From the NCBI RefSeq assembly GCF_025698545.1, contig NC_068577.1, forward strand, positions 7,641,501-7,705,500: a DNA stretch of 64,000 nt, written 5' to 3'. The notes beneath the pieces were generated by a model. The model ran no database searches and had not been told where the DNA came from. It saw nothing but the letters and a program-made list of their open reading frames with translations. Position 1 is the first letter of the stretch. Each line of letters opens with the position of its first letter. The DNA is from Gossypium raimondii (lineage: Eukaryota; Streptophyta; Magnoliopsida; Malvales; Malvaceae). Shown here piece after piece: positions 25,622-37,036 of the stretch. The position numbers and the translations under genes are program-made.

Positions 25622-26596
25622 ATGAAGAACCAAATACTCGAACAAGTCATTGGAGTTCCAATGAAATCAACACTGTATCGAGTTGAGCGAACGCCGAGAC
25701 GATACTTACCGGATTCTGCTGGTCAGTATCGGATTCCATCATCTGTTGAAGGGTCTAACACATTTAGAGAAGGTAGGTGGCTACATTTTAATCTGTTGTG
25801 TCTAGAAATTCATAATGAAGATGTGTTTTTAGTACTAATGACAAAGCTTTGCAAATTGCAGGCAAAAGAAACTTTGTACTTAAAAGGATAAACAATATTG
25901 GGAAGAAAGCTGATACTTTCGCACATGGAGTCCGAGAACATGGTATGAAATCAACCACTCTAAAAGTCTAATTATATATATATATGCAGGTATGTATGTG
26001 AAAACTGAAGTAATTTTTGGAACTGCAGTGAGGTTGGGGCCAAAGATCAGTGAAACTGTGAAGGGAAAGTTGAGTTTGGGGGCAAGAATTCTTCAAGTAG
26101 GAGGGGTGGAGAAGATTTTCAAGCAATTGTTTAGTGTTAGAGAAGGAGAGAAGCTGTTGAAGGCATGCCAATGCCATTTATCAACAACAGCAGGTCCCAT
26201 AGCTGGTTTACTTTTTATCTCATCTCAAAAGGTTGCCTTTTGCAGTGATAGATCAATCAAAGTCCCTTCTCCTAATGGAGAATATCTCAGAGTTCATTAC
26301 AAGGTTCGTATATACCATCTGTTTTTTCCCCTCTGACTGTATAATTTTGCACCCATCAATTCTCATGTTGTTGTATATCAAATTTGATGCAGGTTTTGAT
26401 ACCACTTGAGAAAATAAAGGGAGTGAATGAGAGTGAAAACATGAAGAAACCGTCACAAAAGTACATGGAAATTGTGACAGTGGATGATTTTGAGTTCTGG
26501 TTTATGGGTTTCTTTAATTACCAGAAAGCTTTCAAGTACCTTCAACAAGCAATCTCCCAAAGACTACTACATGATGTACTACAAGTCACTTTCTAG
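25622..26596 (+). CDS. GEM-like protein with GRAM domain, copy A (intact)
   Basis: Four exons, 25622-25772, 25862-25942, 26029-26303 and 26393-26596, join in frame with GT-AG introns and give 236 residues. The protein starts MKNQILEQVIGVP and continues with KKADTFAHGVREHVRLGPKI, the signature of plant GEM-like/ABA-responsive proteins. A GRAM domain follows from about residue 100 (KIFKQLFSV, CQCHLSTTAGPIAGLLFIS, then HYKVLIPLEKIKGVN) to SQKYMEIVTVDDFEFWFMGF and a terminal helix. GRAM domains bind membrane lipids or proteins; GEM relatives act in ABA responses, reproductive tissues and cell-fate control in Arabidopsis. The gene is the first of four tandem copies. Its stop codon is followed within about 35 bases by a MYB exon-2 fragment. 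From memory the nearest Arabidopsis genes are the At5g08350/At5g23350-type GEM-like genes. Confidence 0.9.
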
Positions 26597-26609
26597 GTGG
26601 CTTACAAAT

Positions 26610-26870
26610 GTTTCTCCATGAGTAAAGATTGGAGGAGATCTATCATCCACAATACCACCAGTGCCGAGAATGGAGATATTTCAGCACCCCAAGGGCCGAT
26701 CACTGGTCAAAAAACGATGCTGCAGCTGGAAGCTCATCTGAAAAATCAGCCAAACAGCACCGTTAACATCCTGCTGCACCAGCTGGTGTTGGTGTGTATG
26801 GTGCTCCAACTATAGGGCAACCAATAAGAAGCCCCCTCGTATCAGCTGCCATTTGTACAAAGGAGAGTTA
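26610..26870 (+). pseudogene. MYB exon-2 fragment, copy 1 (fused behind GEM-like A)
   Basis: From CTCCATGA onward the sequence follows MYB exon 2: [23 protein letters not shown] is readable, corresponding to [21 protein letters not shown] in the parent. A frame change follows GPITGQ, and an internal deletion of about 140 bp joins GTATCAGCTGCC to TTTGTACAAAGG, removing the parental C-terminus. It has no start, MYB repeat or promoter of its own, so it is a by-product of the tandem duplication. Confidence 0.88.
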
Positions 26871-27069
26871 CCGATTTTCTGATTTAGCCTGAATAAGATT
26901 TGCTTATTTGCAAGCACAAATTTGTGGCTTTCATTTGTTTAATCTCTAAATAAGCCATAGGGATAGTATGTACATGCATCTGTATAGTCAACTTTGGAAA
27001 ACGGAAAATGTTAAATATTGCAGATTTATGGGTAGGGCAGCATTTTGGACTTTTTTTTTTTTTTCCTTT

Positions 27070-27512
27070 TGTTGTGAAATGACTATCGAACTGCGAGCTA
27101 TGAGCTCACTAAGACTGCGAGCTCACCTGCGAACTACGAACTATGAGCTCACCAGAACAACTCACTAGAACTGCGAGCTCACCAAATGTGTGAGCTCACC
27201 AAGCATGAGAGCTCACTTGCGACCTCTTCACTCTGTAAGTTGCCAACTTGCACTGAAATTGTGATAAATTTTGATTAAATATTTTGAGAGACAATTAGAC
27301 AGAAACCAACAAATGAAAAAGGAAGTTATATGAATCTAGTCACTAAATTAAGCCAAGTTGTAATATTTTATTATTACTTTTAGCTTATTTAAGCATACTT
27401 TTTCATGTAAACTATGTATCAGTTTTTTAATGAAACAGTTCACAAGAAATTGAATTCTCCATTTTTCATCTTTTGCTTCAGTTTCAACCTCTCCTTCTTC
27501 AAAAATTCAACA
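27070..27512 (+). repeat. 5' LTR of copia element 2
   Basis: 443 bp, ending CTTCAAAAATTCAACA directly before the primer site. Its 5' half contains a run of degenerate GAGCTCAC repeats. Confidence 0.88.
27085..27225 (+). repeat. Degenerate GAGCTCAC minisatellite in the LTR
   Basis: GAGCTCAC or a one-base variant occurs about seven times in 140 bp, with spacers of about 8-20 bp rich in CGAACT, AACTGC and ACCAA. The same array is in the 3' LTR (about 29200-29320), and looser copies are in the interior (28920-29065) and in element 4 (36230-36430). Confidence 0.8.
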
Positions 27513-27569
27513 ATTGGTATCGAGAGCCATTTATCTTTGAGACCTGTTTTTTATAAAAAATGTCTTCAA

Positions 27570-28990
27570 CAAACTTTACACCACCACCACCCCTGTTTTT
27601 ACAGGTGAAAACTACCACATCTGGGTAGTAAAAATGAAAACCTATCTCCAAGCCTTTGATCTTTGGGAGGTTGTAAATGCTGAAATAGAACCAGCAGTGT
27701 TGAGGCCAAATCCCATTCTTACTCAAATGAAACAATACAATGAGGAATGTGCCAAAAAAAATAAGGCAATGTCTTGCCTACAAAATGGTGTTTCAGACGT
27801 GATCTTCACAAAAATCATGGCCTGTGAAACTCCCAAACAAACTTGGGATAAGCTCAAGCAGGTTTTCTAGGGATCACAGAAGATAAGCTCAAGCAGGAGT
27901 TCTAGGGATCACAGAAGAAAGATGATAGTTGGAAAGATGGTGGCAAGAAAAAAATCCACCATGCTTTCACTGCAAAAAAACCAATCACCCAGAGAGGTAT
28001 TGCTGGTTCAGGCCAGATATTCAATGTAGAAGTTGCAAACAATTTGGGCATGGAGAGGGTGTGCAAGAATAATGGGCACGCACAACAATAACAAAATGCT
28101 TAGGCACAAACACCAAAAGCAGATAAAGAAGAACTGATGTTCATTACCTCTTGCAAAGCCAAGCTTGCTACCTCCTACGAAGCCCAGTTCGTGGCACCAT
28201 GCGAACCTTCCAACAAACAAAGAAAAAATTGGCTTGTTGATAGTAGATGCACAAACCACTTGACATCAGATGAAAGCATCTTCAAGCAGATTGACAGAAG
28301 TTGCATTTCACAAGTTAGAGTTGGAAATGGACAGTACATTGAAGCAGTAGGAAAAGGAGATGTGCTAATCAACACTCCTACAGGTACTAAAGTAATAACA
28401 TATGTGCTTTTAGTTCTTGAAATAGATCGTAATCTCCTTAGCATTGGTCAATTGATTGAGAAAAAATACATTGTTGTTTTCGAAGAAAAATACTGCACTA
28501 TATTTGATTCATTAGGACAGGAAGTTGTGATAGTCCCTATGAATAATAGAAGCTTTATGCTGGATTAGAATTTTATGGACTTGAGAGCCTATACCAGTTC
28601 AGTGGATGAATCATATAGTTGGCACAAAAGACAGGGACATGTGAACAATAAGTTCCTTAGTCAATCAAGTGTGCAAATCAAAAACAATTGAGAATATAAC
28701 TAAAGTTGAAGATAAAGATGAAGATGAAGGCTTTGATGATCTTCTTGTTAAAAGCACTAGGTCTATTGTTGAAGCTTATCACAGGTGTGACTTAGCAAAA
28801 TGGGAGTCTACAATTTTTGAAGAAGTTGCACGAGAAAACAACATTGGTGTTTGCTGCAAAATGGTCAAGAAAGAGTGTTCAAAATTGGCCAATCATGCAG
28901 TAGCAAGCAGCAGGATGAAGTGTGAGCCTGTGAGCTCACCAAAATGCAAGTTGCGAACTCAAAAAAAATGTGTGTTGAAAGATGTGTGAG
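27570..28990 (+). pseudogene. gag/protease remnants of copia element 2
   Basis: A gag start region reads YLQAFDLWEVVNAEIEP to TPKQTWDKLKQVF and stops at 27868-27870. A roughly 35-bp tandem duplication (ATAAGCTCAAGCAGG..TCTAGGGATCACAG twice, 27847-27915) follows. Zinc-knuckle residues are scattered over shifted frames at about 27960-28070. A pre-integrase/protease stretch (WLVDSRCTNHLTSDES, RVGNGQYIEAVGKG, NLLSIGQLIEKKY) is open from 28137 to 28568. At 28669-28989 a pol linker is joined directly, showing that the whole integrase was deleted. Confidence 0.85.
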
Positions 28991-29171
28991 CTATGAAAAG
29001 TGCAAGCTACAAGCTAAGTGAAATGTATGCTACAAAAGTGCGAGCTCATCGAAGCACAAGCTTGAGAGCAGGGAAAAATCCAAACTTGCTGATACTCTAA
29101 CAAAACCCCTTGAGAAGATGACGTTTGAAAAAATGTGTTATAATATTGGAGTTCGAAACATGGAGAATGAG

Positions 29172-29617
29172 TGTTGCGAAATGACCATCCATGCTAACTG
29201 CGAACTCTGAGCTCACCAGAAGATGCAAGCTCACCTGTGAACTACGAACTGTGAGCTCACCAAAATGTGCGAGCTCACCAACATTGTGAGCTCACCAAGC
29301 ATGAGAGCTCACCTACAAGCTCTTCACTCTGCAAGTTGCCAACTTGCCAACTTGCACTGAAACTGTGATAAATTTTGATTAAACATTTTGGTAGACAATT
29401 AGACAGAAATCAGCAAATGAAAAAGAAAGTTATATGAAACTAGTCACTAAATTAAGCCAAGTTGTAATATTTTATTATTACTTTTAGTTTATTTAAGCAT
29501 AATTTTTCATGTAAACTATGTATCAGTTTTTTTAATGAAACAGTTCACCAAAAATTGACTTCTCCATTTTTCATCTTTTGCTTCGGTTTCAACCTCTCCT
29601 TCTTAAAAGATCCAACA
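29172..29617 (+). repeat. 3' LTR of copia element 2
   Basis: 446 bp, clearly diverged from the 5' LTR (many substitutions in the GAGCTC array), so the insertion is older than elements 3-6. Confidence 0.88.
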
Positions 29618-30157
29618 CATTCTCTGATGCATCCATTAGCACTAGAATAGTCCATGCTCAGAAATTTCATGGTGGAAAAAGTGTAAAACAAAAGAACCCT
29701 AACATATTTTTCTGTTATGAGCAGCATATCTAAGAACACTTCAAATCAATCGGTTTTTCAGTTAGTAGGTAGCTTGGAAGACGACCAGGAACATGATGAA
29801 ATACATGGAAAAACTTGTTAAAAATTGAATGTACTTGTGACGGATATATATTCATATCTACTATTGCTTTGTTGCCTGAATCCGAGTAACATAGTGAATG
29901 CAGCCCAAGATTGAAGTGTTAAATTATTAAGGGTCTGTTGTTGGTTCTTGAAGTAAATATATCACTATATCAGGTTGATTTGCTAAGAAGTTGAACTTAA
30001 TTATGTTATGCTACAGACTTTGAAGGTGGCTATGATCTCATATATGTAGGCATACAATTCTTATACACATAATAGGTGTAATGAATTCTTTACAAAAATA
30101 TGTAAGCATTTTCTGCCAATGATTTTTGCTTCAATATTTGTGGGAGAATGAAGTACT
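29618..30157. other. Spacer of unit 2, first piece
   Basis: Non-coding, nearly identical to 44226-44760 and 47385-47920. It ends in GTACT, the left target duplication of copia element 3. Confidence 0.85.
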
Positions 30158-30532
30158 TGTAGAAAATTGAACAATATTTGGAGAAATAAAACAAATAAAA
30201 TGATAAAGAATATAATGAAAAGAAAAATAATTTTTGTATATGGAAGAAATAAAATTCCTTCTAATAAACTTTTATTTCAATCACTCTACTTAATTCTTCA
30301 TCACGTACAACTCTTTATATAGGAGTTGTAAGTAACTATTCATCTATATCACTAAATGCTAGGAGTTGTGACCATTCATTTACATAACTTAAATACTATA
30401 AGAGTTATGACTATCCATGCATGTGTGTAACTTTTCATCTTCAAGTCTCTTCACTCTTCATATTCAAGTCTCTTCACTCTTCTAACTTTTCATAATTTAT
30501 TTATACAAGATTAATTTAATTATGTGCCAACA
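30158..30532 (-). repeat. 3' LTR of copia element 3
   Basis: 375 bp, reading TGTTGG..TACA on the minus strand. The pol stop codon (30516-30518) lies inside it, so the coding frame overlaps the LTR. Confidence 0.95.
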
Positions 30533-33500
30533 ATGCCTCCCTTAAATTAAACTTGCTTCGAACTCCCAACCTTTCAACATTTTTCTTGAAGACTTGTCCA
30601 CTAAGCGGCTTTGTGAAGATATCACCCATCTGATCTTCTGTCTTGTAATATTCAACTTGAATATCACCATTATTCACTAGTTCCCTCAAGAAGTGATACC
30701 GAATGCGAATGTGTTTTGTCCTTCTATGAAGAACTGGATCTTTTGTGACCGAAATAGTAGAACTATTGTCACAAAACAAAATCGTTGACTTGCTCTGCTT
30801 CTGCTTAAGACTCTCCAAAATTCCACGTAACCAAATCAATTGACATCCTGCATAAGATGCAGCGATATATTCAACTTCTGTAGTCGAAAGCGCCACAACT
30901 GATTGTTTCTTTGAACTCCATGAAACTGCACCACTACCAAGGTGAAAAACATAACTAGAAGTGCTTCTGCTATCATCAATGCTTCCTGCTAAATCACAAT
31001 CCGTATAACCAATGAGAGCAACTAATGTATTAGCTTTATAGAAAATTCCATAATCAATGGTTCCCTTCACATATCTCAATATTCTCTTGGCAGCCTCCCA
31101 GTGATTGGAGTAAGGTTTCTCCATGAATCTACTCACCAAGCTAACAACATACACGATGTCAGGCCTTGTCGAAGTCAGATACATCAACTTCCCAACCAAA
31201 CTTCTGAATATGGTGGAATTGACAAGCTTTCCTTCACCCTCTTTAGATAACTTCAGACCTGTAATGCATGGAGTAGACACTGGATTCGCATTTTCCATCA
31301 TGAACTTTTTTAGAACTTCCTTTGCGTAGCTCTCTTGTGAAATAAAAATTCCTTTCTCGGATTGATGAACTTCAATGCCTAGAAAATGATGAAGTTCTCC
31401 CAAATCTGTCATATTAAATTCTGCCATCATTGAGTGCCGAAATTCTTTCAACATCTTCACATCATTTCCTGTGAAAATAAGATCATCAATGTAGAGACTT
31501 ACAACCATGAAACTTCCTTGAGAATTTCCTTTGATGTAAAGAGTATGCTCATATGGAGATTTCTGAAATCCACACTTCTGAAAATAAGAATCCATGCGGC
31601 TGTACCAAGCTCGGGGTGATTGCTTCAACCCGTACAAAGCTTTCTTCAACTTGTAAACTTTTTCTTCTTCTCCTCTTTTGACAAACCCTGGTGGTTGATC
31701 AACATAGACTTCTTCTTTGAGAACACCATTCAAAAACGCAGATTTTACGTCCATTTGGAACATTTTCCAATTGTTTTGGGCAGCAAGAGAAATAAGTAAC
31801 CGAACTGTCTCAAGTCTTGAAACTGGAGCAAATACCTCTGTAAAATCTTCTCCTTCCTTTTGCTTATATCCGTTTACAACCAGTCTTGCCTTGTACTTGT
31901 TGATAGAGCCATTCGGATTCATCTTTGTCTTGTACACCCATTTAACTCCAATTGAATTCTTGTGCGGCGGTAAATCTGTGAGTTCCCATGTATCATTGTT
32001 TTCAATTGAGCAAATCTCTTCTTTCATGGCTTTCCTCCATATTTCTTCTTGATATGCATCATCAAATGAAATTGGATCTTCTCCTGCAAAGAAAGCAAAG
32101 AATACATCATCATTTTGCACAACTTCATCCGTTACATCATATAACTCTTGGATGCTTCTCGTTTTTCGGATCGGGCTGGATGAAGAAGAATTTGATGAAG
32201 AACTTGGGGAAGTAGGAGGATTTCCTAGTTGAGCATCATCTTCAGCATTCTCAATTACTTCTTCTTCTTCTTCTTCAAATTCAAAAGGAAAAATTGGCAA
32301 ATTTTCCTTTTCAATTTCCATATCTTCAAACATGGAATTTTCATCAAACCGAACATCTCGTCTTATCACAATCTTCTTTGTCATCGAATTGTACAACTTG
32401 TATGCCTTACTTCTTTCACTATAGCCAATGAAAATGCATTTCTCTGACTTGTCATCCAACTTGCTTCTCATTGCATCTGGAATATGAGAGTAAGCAACAC
32501 TCCCAAATACTCTAAGATGACGAACACTAGGCTTTATACCATACCATGCCTCGTGGTGTGCAATTCTTCAAGCTTCTTATCGGTGATCTTTTTATAAGAT
32601 AAACTGCACAGGAAACAGCTTCAGCCCAAAATCTTCTTGATAACCTCTTCTTCTTAAGAAGACATCTAGCCATTTCCATAATTGTTCTGTTCTTTCTTTC
32701 ACACACACCATTTTGATGAGCTGTATGGCGGACTGTCATTTCATGCCGGATGCCACTATCTCGGAAATATTTCTCAAATTCTTTTGAAAAATATTCACCT
32801 CCACGATCTGTCCGTAAGGTGTTAATTTTCAGCCCAGTAAAGTTCTCCACTTCTGCCTTGAAATCTTTGAATCTCTGAAAAGCCTCTGATTTTTCTTGGA
32901 CACAATACACCCATAACTTTCTTGAGTAATCATCAATGAAAGAAATAAAGTAGCGATTACCTCCCAAAGATGAAACTGTCATTGGACCACAAAGATCTGA
33001 GTGAATAAGTTGCAATGGTCTTCTTGCTTTCCACGAGGATTGAGAAGGAAAAGCAATTTTGTGTTGCTTTCCAAGTTGACATGCTTCACAAACATCATCA
33101 AACCGATCGATTTTTGGTAAACCTCTGACCATCATCTTCCTTGAAAGCATATCCAAATTTCCATAGTTCAAATGTCCATATCTATCATGCCATAACTTTG
33201 AAATTCCTTTATGAGCACCAATAAAGCAAGACATATTCTGATTTTGAAGGGTGAGAGAGAAAAGATTATTTGATGCCACTCCAACTCTAGCAACAACCTG
33301 ATTTTTCTTTGACAAATAGCAAGCCATGTCACGGAAATGAATATCATACCCCTTCTTCAAGAGATGCTTTGCCATCTCACCAACACTGCTAACTTTGTAA
33401 GCTTTGCCATCTCCTACTTTTACTTCTCCATAATCAGATTCAAATAACTTTGAAAATAAATTTTTGTTACCTGTCATATGCTTGCTAGCACCACTATCTA

Positions 33501-34547
33501 TGTACCAGACATCATCAATCTCTCCACCATGAGATACAAGCAACAAAGTTTCTTGCTTTTGCTCTTGATTATTTTGTACTATATTAGCTTCATTTTTTTC
33601 TTCTTTCTTGTACCAGCATTCACTTGCCAAATGACCAGGTTTGCGACAATGATAACATTCAAAATAGCCACGACCTCTTCCTCTTTGATTTCCACGTCCA
33701 CGTTCTATTTGTGATCCTCTAAAATTTTGAATTTGGTTGGCTTCTTTCCATCCATTCTCCGTGCTTGCATCTTCACCTCTTTCACGAGCATTTGAGCCTC
33801 TTCCTCTAAAATTTCTTCCTCTTCCACGACCACGATCTCTTCCTCTTTGATTTTTAAAATCTCTCTTCTTCTTATTTCGAGACAACTTTGACTGGAGTGC
33901 TTAATCTAGATCTACTTCCTTTTTCTTTTTGTTTAATCTTTCTTCATGGGCTTGCAACGAACCTGTGAGTTCATCAATAGTCATGGTACTCAAGTCCTTT
34001 GATTCTTCAATGGCTACCACAATGTAGTCAAATCTGGAATCTAAAGAACAGAGGATTTTTTCAACACCACGAATATCATCCATAGTATCACCATTTCTTT
34101 TTAATTGGTTGACTATGGACAAAACCCGTGAAACGAGAATCGTAAACCGATTCGACTGCATTTTTGCAATCTTTCAAACTCCCCTCGAAGAGTTTGCAAC
34201 CGAACTCTTTTCACCTTTTCATCTCCTTTGAATGAATTTTGTAAAAATTCCCATGCTTGTTTTGCCGTGGTGGCACAAGCTATTTTTTCCCAAGCCGCTT
34301 CATATGATTGAACTCCTTGATATATCCAAAATAAGGCTTGCTGATCTTTCTTCCTTAATTTTCTTAGACTCTCTTTTTGAACTTGTGTTAATCCTTCCTC
34401 CACTTCAGCCTCAACTTCATTATAACCTTTTTCAACAATCTCCCAAATTTCTAGAAATCCAAGAAGAGCCTTCATTTGGATACTCCATTTGCCATAATTT
34501 TCTTTGGTTAATTGGGGAACAGAAGAAAGAGGAATAGAATTGTTCAT
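30516..34547 (-). pseudogene. gag-pol of copia element 3 (one stop, two frameshifts)
   Basis: Gag starts at ATG 34547 ([25 protein letters not shown]). A frameshift near 34160 interrupts gag, and a TAA at 33901-33903 replaces what is probably a CAA codon before ALQSKLSRNKK. A 452-codon stretch to 32527 then carries one CCHC knuckle (CYHCRKPGHLASEC), protease DSGAS, and integrase (HSDLCGPM, FIDDYSRKLWVY, DRGGEY, HQNGVCERKNRT). A short deletion near 32550 shifts the frame. The last 651 codons hold reverse transcriptase ([19 protein letters not shown]) and RNase H to TKPLSG. All catalytic motifs are present, so the element was competent recently. Confidence 0.94.
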
Positions 34548-34576
34548 TTCGATCGAACAAGGCTCTGATACCAATT

Positions 34577-34951
34577 TGTAGAAAATTGAACAATATTTGG
34601 AGAAATAAAACAAATAAAATGATAAAGAATATAATGAAAAGAAAAATAATTTTTGTATATGGAAGAAATAAAATTCCTTCTAATAAACTTTTTATTTCAA
34701 TCACTCTACTTAATTCTTCATCACGTACAACTCTTTATATAGGAGTTGTAAGTAACTATTCATCTATATCACTAAATGCTAGGAGTTGTGACTATTCATT
34801 TACATAACTTAAATACTATAAGAGTTATGACATCCATGCATGTGTGTAACTTTTCATCTTCAAGTCTCTTCACTCTTCATATTCAAGTCTCTTCACTCTT
34901 CTAACTTTTCATAATTTATTTATACAAGATTAATTTAATTATGTGCCAACA
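34577..34951 (-). repeat. 5' LTR of copia element 3
   Basis: 375 bp. It differs from the 3' LTR by an extra T in CTTTTTATTTC and a few substitutions. The right target duplication GTACT follows. Confidence 0.95.
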
Positions 34952-35627
34952 GTACTGTAGTGAACTTTTAAAGTCCTGAAAATGACCAAAATGAAAAATC
35001 TCATATTATCAACTTTTTTGCCACCCTATGAACCCAAACTTTGTTGAAGTCAATTGAAGATTTGGACACTTAATGCCATCATGCCATGTGGGGAGTGGTC
35101 CTCATGTGGCCATGATGTGGCAGTTGTTTTTGCAACAAGCATTAAAAGTAACAACGTCATCCTATGGTCTATTTCTTTATGTTTGACAAAAACAAGCCTT
35201 TTGATTACTTCACATTCTTGTGTTTTCTTTTATGTTAAGCAAAACCTTTATTATCCAAAGTTTAATGACTGATTTTGGGGCATTGGAAAGCCAGTTGAGG
35301 CAAATCTTTTATCTGCATGGCCTACTGCCCATTCATTTCCACCTCAGATTACAAATTGAAGATGAAAAAGAGTGCTAAAAAAAACACATTAACAGTTGCT
35401 AGGTTAGGTTGCATCTTTTCTTTGACCAATTATGATATTTTCCTTACCTTTAAAAAAGAGGTTTCTTCTAGTCATAAATGGACACTCTTGGTTATATTTA
35501 GAAGTTCCTTAAGTTTACTTATCATTTCATTGATCCTTTGACTGATGGAAGGAAAAAAAGGCATGAAGAAGGCAAAGAAAAGAAATTGCTATTAGGCATT
35601 AAACTCCAAAGTAAACCTTGGGTTTAG
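34952..35627. other. Spacer of unit 2, second piece
   Basis: Non-coding, homologous to 44755-45430 and 47918-48283. It contains CATGCCATGTGGGG and GCCTACTGCCCATTCATT. It ends in TTTAG, the left target duplication of element 4. Confidence 0.85.
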
Positions 35628-36051
35628 TATTGGAAATTGGCCACCCATGCTGCTGTTACATTTTGTAGTTGAAGTGCATGCAGCTTGATGACATCTTCAG
35701 ACACATATGCTTCTATAATGACAAGGTTTCTCTTTAGTTTCATTCTAATTAATCTAGTTTAAAATGGACAAGTTGATGACAACTTGATGCATTAGGTGTT
35801 GAATGACTAGTTTAGGTGGCTTGTTTATGTGTACAAGCAATGTTTTAATAGTCCCAATCTTGATTAGTGGGGTTAGTTGACTATTCGGTGATGTATTTGA
35901 CTATAAATGTATGTTTTTCTAGTTGAATGAATAAGTTGAATGAGCTATCACCATTAGCTCCCTTTTGCACATTTGTGAGCAAGTAAAATGCTTCTTGCAC
36001 CTTGCTTCATGTTCATTTTCTCTGTTTTTTTTTCACGCCAATGTTCCAACA
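35628..36051 (+). repeat. 5' LTR of element 4
   Basis: 424 bp. It differs from the 3' LTR mostly at CTG/CAG words and in homopolymer lengths (see findings). Confidence 0.92.
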
Positions 36052-36600
36052 ATTGGTATCATGAGCCTATGTCTTACGGGACCATTGATTTTACTTACAT
36101 TGCTTGTTAAAAGAAAGAAGTTGTCAAAGCACAAGCAAGTCATTAAGGACCGCTTGTAGAGAAGACAACATCGGCTCAAACTTATAAGACCCCAAACAAG
36201 CTTGAATAAGTGAAGGAGGAGTTTCAAGGAAAGGTGTGAGCTTTCCAAATATGCAAGCTTAGCAAGATGTCAAAGCGCAAGCTTAGGAAAGTCTGAGCTG
36301 ATGAAGACACTGTTGAAGACAATAAGCAAAGATGTGAGTCTGTCAAAGGTGTGAGCTCAACAACATGTGGAAGCTCAATGCGTGTTGTATGGTTGCAAGC
36401 TGATGAAGTCATGTAAGCAAAGTGTGAGCTGTCGATTTGCAAGCCAAAATGGCGAGAATGAAGGCAAGCAACTATACTCACGAACTGTTTGTGCAAGAAG
36501 AAAATGAATTGGTCGACTTGAAACAAAGCAACTAAGGATTTATCAAGTTCAAAAAACTTGATGAATGATCGGTATTTGCAGCATGGAGTCCAAGGAAGAG

Positions 36601-37036
36601 TATTGGAAATTGGCCACTCATGTCTTTGTTACATTTGTAGTTGAAGTGCATGCGACTTGATGACATCTTTGAAGCACATATGCTTCTTTGTAATGACAAG
36701 GTTTCTCTTTAGTTTCATTCTAATTAATCTAGTTTAAAATGGACAAGTTGATGACAACTTGATGCATTAGGTGTTGAATGACTAGTTTAGGTGGCTTGTT
36801 TATGTGTACAAGCAATGTTTTAATAGTGCCAATGCTGATTAGTGGGGTTAGTTGACTATTCGGTGATGTATTTGACTATAAATGTATGTTTTTTTCTAGT
36901 TGAATGAATGAGCTGAATGAGCTATCAGCCATTAGCTCCCTTGCTGCACATTTGTGAGCAAGTAAAAATGCTTCTTGCACCTTGCTTCATGTTCTGTTTT
37001 CTCTATTCTTTTTTTGCTGCTGCCAATGTTCCAACA
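36601..37036 (+). repeat. 3' LTR of element 4
   Basis: 436 bp, ending TTTGCTGCTGCCAATG..CCAACA, followed by the target duplication TTTAG at 37037-37041. Confidence 0.92.

Larger units (their letters stand above)
23100..26596. repeat. Tandem block, unit 1 (MYB exon-2 end - spacer - GEM-like A)
   Basis: This is the founder arrangement: the real MYB 3' end, about 2.1 kb of spacer, then GEM-like copy A. The spacer words recur in units 2-4 in the same order: the AATAAGCCATAG region, ATAGTCCATGCTCAGAA, CATGCCATGTGGGG, and CTCTATCCCCAAACTGCA. The spacer of unit 1 is clearly more diverged than those of units 2-4 are from each other, whereas GEM copy A is almost identical to copy C. Confidence 0.8.
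27070..29617 (+). mobile_element. Copia retrotransposon 2 (deletion derivative, non-autonomous)
   Basis: LTRs at 27070-27512 and 29172-29617 (TGTTG..CCAACA) flank 1.66 kb of interior. A primer site ATTGGTATCGAGAGCC lies at 27513 and a purine-rich tract before 29172. Only gag, zinc-knuckle and protease/pre-integrase pieces remain, plus a short RNase H end (TKPLEKMTFEK) near 29105; integrase and reverse transcriptase are missing. No matching target duplication was found. It is of the same lineage as elements 4, 5 and 6. Confidence 0.88.
30158..34951 (-). mobile_element. Ty1/copia retrotransposon 3 (young, nearly intact)
   Basis: Two 375-bp LTRs differ at only a handful of positions. GTACT is duplicated at 30153-30157 and 34952-34956. 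A tRNA-Met primer site (complement of GGCTCTGATACCAATT) lies next to the right LTR, and the coding order is copia. The uninterrupted equivalent site is seen in unit 3 (AATGAAGTACAGTAGTG near 44750). The high LTR identity means a recent insertion. Confidence 0.96.
35628..37036 (+). mobile_element. Copia-derived short LTR element 4 (no coding capacity)
   Basis: LTRs 35628-36051 and 36601-37036 enclose only 549 bp. TTTAG is duplicated at 35623-35627 and 37037-37041. A primer site ATTGGTATCATGAGCC begins at 36052, and a purine tract CAAGGAAGAG precedes the 3' LTR. The interior retains a scrap of gag (ACCCCAAACAAGCTTGAATAA..GGAGGAGTTTCAAGG), then GTGAGCT/GCAAGCTTAG minisatellite-like DNA. Its size is like a TRIM/SMART element, probably a deletion derivative mobilised by the element 5/6 family. 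Confidence 0.92.

Noticed and set aside
26597..26815. A 72-codon frame directly after GEM copy A as a GEM-MYB fusion or new gene
   Set aside because: The GEM stop TAG separates them. The frame is a decayed, frame-changed MYB fragment without its own promoter.
27065..29622. Target duplication for copia element 2
   Set aside because: The left flank (CCTTT) and right flank (CATTC) do not match. Comparison with unit 3 (GTTCTCATCCATTC) does not rescue one; poly-T drift on the left is likely.
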